DNA of 64,000 nt from Patiria pectinifera (Eukaryota; Echinodermata; Asteroidea; Valvatida; Asterinidae). The position numbers were made by a program, and so were the translations under genes. How positions within the stretch are numbered: the stretch's first letter is position 1; each line of letters starts with the position of its first letter. Positions 59,518 through 64,000 of the stretch are shown here, piece by piece. The notes beneath the pieces are model-generated. The model was given only the letters and a program-made list of their open reading frames with translations, was not told the origin of the DNA and did no database searches. The stretch is taken from NCBI GenBank assembly GCA_029964075.1, contig CM057135.1, positions 31,113,366-31,177,365 of the forward strand, given 5' to 3'.

Positions 59518-60440
59518 AGTTTCCTGGCTGAGGTGTCAGTTGAGATTACAATGAAGCCTCTTTCAGCTGTTTGGCACTGTGTACTCAATGCCTTAGGTGT
59601 CTGGTCAACAATGTGATGTTGGTGGAATGTGAACCCTAAACCATCCATGAAGTTTCCTGGTTGATGTGTCAGTTGAGATTACATTGAAGCCTCTTTCAGG
59701 GCTGTTTGGCACTGTGTACTCAATGCCTTAGGTGTCTGGTCAACAATGTGATGTTGGTGGAATGTGAACCCTAAACCATCCATGTAGTTTCCTGGTTGAG
59801 GTGTCGGTTATGATTACATTGAAGCCTCTTTCAGGGCTGTTTGGCACTGTGTACTCAATGCCTTAGGTGTCTGGTCAACAATGTGATGTTGGTGGAATGT
59901 GAACCCTAAACCACCCATGTAGTTTCCTGGTTGAGGTGTCAGTTGAGATTACAAAAGCCTCACTCGTGGCTGTTTGACACAGTGTACTCAATGCTTTAGG
60001 TACTAGTCAACAGTGTGATGTTGGTGGAATGTGAACCCTAAACCATCCATGTAGTTTCCTGGTTGATGTGTCAGTTGAGATTACAAAAGCCTCTTTCAGG
60101 GCTGTTTGGCACTGTGTACTCAATGCCTTAGGTGTCTGGTCAACAATGTGATGTTTGTGGAATGTGAACCCTAAACCACTGGATGTATTTTCCTGGATGA
60201 GGTGTCAGTTGAGATTACATTGAAGCCTCTTTCAGGGCTGTTTGGCAGGCACTGTGCACTCAATGCCTTAGGTGTCTGGTCAACAATGTGATGTTGGTGG
60301 AATGTGCACCCTAGACCATCCATGTACAATGTCAGTTCCTGGTTCAGGTGCCAGTTGAGATATCATGGAAATATCTCGGGCTGTTTGGCATTGTGCAATT
60401 AGTGGTTCTGGGTCTTATGCAGACAACAAGTGCTAAAAAC
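59518..60440. repeat. ~134-bp minisatellite, about six full copies plus a partial one, ARHGAP6 intron
   Basis: Units begin with AGTTTCCTGG or a variant at 59518, 59651, 59786, 59921, 60053 and about 60187, with a degraded seventh near 60327. Each contains GGTGTCAGTTGAGATTACA, TGTTTGGCACTGTGTACTCA and GGTGTCTGGTCAACAATGTG. Copies are closely similar. The array starts about 90 bp from exon 59273-59426. Confidence 0.95.
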
Positions 60441-63400
60441 AAATTATGTGACGTTGGTGGCACCATGTATTTTGGATTATTTCCAAAATTTCTAAAAAAT
60501 CTTAATTCCCTTTAACGTTATTTGGGATGAATATCTGCAATATCTATTGCCTCACTACAAAGTGATATTACTTTTGCACTCTTCCATAAAATCAGCTTAC
60601 ATGTACATAATTACATGTAGATTCATATGTCACATGCATACTGTACCCTAAATAAAGCTAATTACAGAAACACATATTGCTGAAATTCAATTACTAAATC
60701 AGTTTCTTTGACGTTTTGTACAGATGTTTATTATTTTCAGGCTGTACATGTAAACGTAAATTGGACACATAAAGTCCTACCAGTTTATTTGCTGCAATGT
60801 GTATGAATTCAATTCATATGAAAAAAAACCTCATTTTTTTCAATCAATCAGTGTTGTCCGTGTCCTCATCAGGAGAGTTCAACCTTTCTGCAAAGTTTGA
60901 GGGAAAACAGGTCCCGACAGAAATGCCATTCATCCAGCATGTTGCCTCCACTTCACAGAATCAATCAAGCACCAAAAAGACAGGCCGGTCATCGTCCTGC
61001 AAACTCATCCTACTCATACCAGAAATGGCCAGAATTCAGGTCATAAATAACCATGCCAACAGGGGAAATATATAGCCGAATCTATCAACACTACATTATT
61101 ACTCCAGAGGCAGGTTAAACCAATGGTGCAATTAGGAAATAGCAGGGACTGTTAGTGGTTTGAAACATCTCCTGTGATGGATGGATTGTTTTGAAGTCAG
61201 TCCATGGAGGAATTAGGAGGTTCACATGTACTGGTACATGTACATCTCCAGAAGTTTACATGTTTGACTCAGTTCCAAACACCAAATTGTCTACTTGGCT
61301 TCAGTTACTTGATCAAAGCTATTCCTCAATTAATTAAAACTAAAAACAATCATTTGTTTGTGTGTGCGAAACAAACTGCATTCAAGCAATTTGTGATATG
61401 GTTTATGACTTGGTCCGAGTCAGGTATCATATTCTCTGAGTAGCCCACATAAGTCTGTAAGTTTTCAGTGATCATGGCGTAAGACCTGCGATCGAGAGTC
61501 AAAGGGTGGTGTTAAGGACTGGACCCATGTTGACCTGACTTGTTACTGAGGTCATTTCTTTGCAATGTAATAAAGAGGAGGTAATCGTAGGATGGGCTCT
61601 TTTTGAGATGGTTTAAGCAAATGATGTGATTCAACGCTCCCATGAAGAGCAGGTTTTGAAGTGTGGCTCTAAAATGCAAGGATTTCCTGGACGTGAAGCT
61701 ATTCCTTAGTCATGGAGGGAGGAAGATGAGACAACACAACAAGATTAAGACCCACAATGGATGTCTGAAATCCAAGAAAATGTCTTGAGTATAGTCCGAA
61801 TTGTGGACAACTTTTCAACTTTGTGTTTAGAACATTTATGTACATTATGTATGAAGAACAACTTGTATTTGGATATTTCATTATATTAGGGGAGTGGTAC
61901 ATAAAGCATGTTCCTATGAATCAAGGATTGGCAGAAAGGTCCCAAGATATGATGGACACTCCATTGCAGTGTCGCAATTGTTTTGCATGCATACATTATG
62001 CAGCCCAGCCAATTTTCTATTTAATGTGAGTCTCTTGACATGAGCGGAACAACGCTAAATGCTTAAATAGAAATCTAGGGCTGTAGAGTCCCCTGTATAC
62101 TCCTATTTTCTTTTCTTTTTTGACCTTGTGAGGATTTACATTTACTTATGCATGGAATCAACTGCTTGTAAAACATTGAGCCTTATAAGTGTTTTCCTGC
62201 AGACATATGAGAATATATGGAATAAGATTTTTCTACTGAGGTTATAATTAGCTTGATTTATCTCAAGGTGCATGCACTTCATGTTTATCCAAACATGAAG
62301 AGCAACATAAATAGTATGAAAAGTATACATTGTTTATAGCAAATACACCCAGGCTAAAGACGCTGCTGTAGATGCAGACATGGAGCACATTGACACTTCA
62401 AAAGACTGTCATCCTTGTCAGAAATACTGCAAGGGTGAAGATTGTCTGCATGGATACGGGATGAATCTCCACGGTAACGTCATCACTTGGCAGCTATGGC
62501 AACTGACAAATGGCCAACGTTTCTGCAAATATGTGTGAACAGATGTCAACGTGTCCAAGGACTAGGCAGTGAATTGTAGCAATTTGTAAAATGCACTTTG
62601 CAGAATTGGCTAGAGAGGTAAGACAGGTCAGATAGATGCTGCAGGTCACAACCAATCTAGGCTACACCAGGAGGACTCCAAGGCACTTAACTTTATTTGA
62701 ATAAGGTGAGAAAATGCATCAAAACGCTATCAAGTCTGCTTTGAACTCTGCCAAGTAGAACAGCGTTTAGAGATGGAGTGCTGATTTGTAATTTTCTACA
62801 TTTTAAATTCTGCCAATCAATGGTCATTAAAATTTCAATACACATTACTGTCATAATAAATTGGCCTGTTCAGCGTGTATTTTTTTTCTGTGGGTGAAAC
62901 AGTGTGAAGTCACATACCACAGAGATGATTGGCTGATGAGATTTATACACTACTGTGTCTAATCTCAAGAACATGTTTCCTGAAAGTCCTTAAACACATG
63001 CAGACAGTCTGATCAGGCATGTGTATTAATGCACATTTTTCACATTCAACACAATTAAGCCTTCACGTATGAGTTGACATGCAACAAAGACAGATCCTTG
63101 CTGCTGGCAATCGGTAAAAAGTGACATCAGCACGTTGTAGTGATACCCATGTGTCAAGGGACACTCTACAGTGAATGTGCATGGTAGAATGTTGCAGTCA
63201 ATGATTAAGAACATGCATGCAGGCTATTTCTATCCACTCTTCAGAGGAAGATTAGTTTTCTCCAGCAAGGGCTTCATTTAGCTCTTGATGAAGCCAGACA
63301 GGAACACGTGAGGAACTCGCTGACTGTGTTTACTCAAAATGACTGATGTGGTCTCCGCTCTGTTGGTTTAGCACGCAGCGCAGTTAAATAAGATTAAGAG

Positions 63401-64000
63401 AAGGACAAAAACGACAGGGACATTTTGCTTGCATAATCTTTGTTTCCCTTCTCAAAATATATGCAAGTTTACATGAAACTTGTGTCCTACTGTTTCTGTA
63501 AAAATGTTGTAGTCTGAAATTGTTGAGTCAAATTTTGAGTCAATGAATGTAATGTGCCAGCACCATCTTGATAGAACAGCTCATTAACACATTCAATCAC
63601 ACAATGATAAGCAATAGAAAATATATTATTTTCAGCAGTGTACATCAACAAAGACATAGACCCAAACAAATTGTTTTGACACAAATTTGGTTGGGAGGTA
63701 CATGTAAGTTCCATTTACAGTTTGAATCCATTATAGGGGTGTAGTTAATACCATAAAGAATGCAACCTGACAAAGTTATGAAAACTTCCATAGGCAATAA
63801 CTTAAATATAAGCATGCAAGACTGAAAGTTCAACATTCACAGGTTTCTTTCCCAGTACGCTTGCCTATATTATTGTACTTTTCGCAGCATATATTGAAGC
63901 CATCAAATAACCAAACCCAACACATTCCAAGAGATTAACCCACCATTGATCAGGATAATATCTCTTGGCCAGATTTCACAATGTAAAAGAAAAATGTCCC
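60441..64000. other. Presumed ARHGAP6 intron or upstream region, nothing firmly recognised
   Basis: No exon matching the missing N-terminal part of the ARHGAP6-like protein was found. A plus-strand Cys-rich frame at 62353-62473 has possible splice sites but no recognised similarity (see findings). The rest is AT-rich and unremarkable. Confidence 0.4.

Noticed and set aside
60797..61075. Plus-strand 92-codon frame
   Set aside because: No homology recognised; AT-rich start and no clear splice or promoter support.

Overview
The window is eukaryotic nuclear DNA from an invertebrate animal. It is AT-rich, genes are split by short GT-AG introns, and there are many small non-autonomous DNA transposons, SINE-like pieces and minisatellites. 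The gene families (an EPHX2-type HAD/epoxide hydrolase fusion, an ARHGAP6-type RhoGAP, a TMEM272-like membrane protein) and frequent CATGTACATGTA- and TACCGGTA-type words fit an invertebrate deuterostome, possibly an echinoderm. That placement is inference only.

Layout. (1) 1-1042, plus strand: the 3' end of a TMEM272-like gene, followed by a long AT-rich 3' flank holding a 365-bp MITE with an 8-bp target duplication. (2) 4679-12189 and 14708-23209, plus strand: two complete head-to-tail paralogues of bifunctional epoxide hydrolase 2. Each has 19 coding exons with identical intron phases (564 and 570 residues). Both keep the full epoxide hydrolase active site. The first ends in a PTS1-like -SRL and the second in -ARF, so they may act in different compartments. 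The first also carries five copies of a 96-bp unit that duplicates the end of exon 5 with its splice donor. (3) 23210-32600: a repeat-rich gap with an array of about ten imperfect hairpins (24948-25509), a 71-bp tandem repeat and hAT-like MITEs. (4) 32624-59426, minus strand: nine 3' exons of an ARHGAP6-like RhoGAP that ends in the PDZ ligand ETLV; its 5' exons are not seen and probably lie beyond the window. (5) 38425-40134, plus strand: an intronless 569-residue type II membrane protein with an SGNH/GDSL-like fold, nested in an ARHGAP6 intron, whose catalytic positions look substituted. (6) 59427-64000: presumed upstream ARHGAP6 intron, with a 134-bp minisatellite beside the most upstream exon found.

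The two EPHX2 genes should act in lipid-epoxide hydrolysis (cytosol and/or peroxisome). The ARHGAP6-like protein should act in Rho-GTPase and actin control. No operon-like functional link between neighbours is visible. The most unusual structure is the hairpin array at 24948-25509. All exon joins are my own reading of splice sites and phase; no transcript or database evidence was available.
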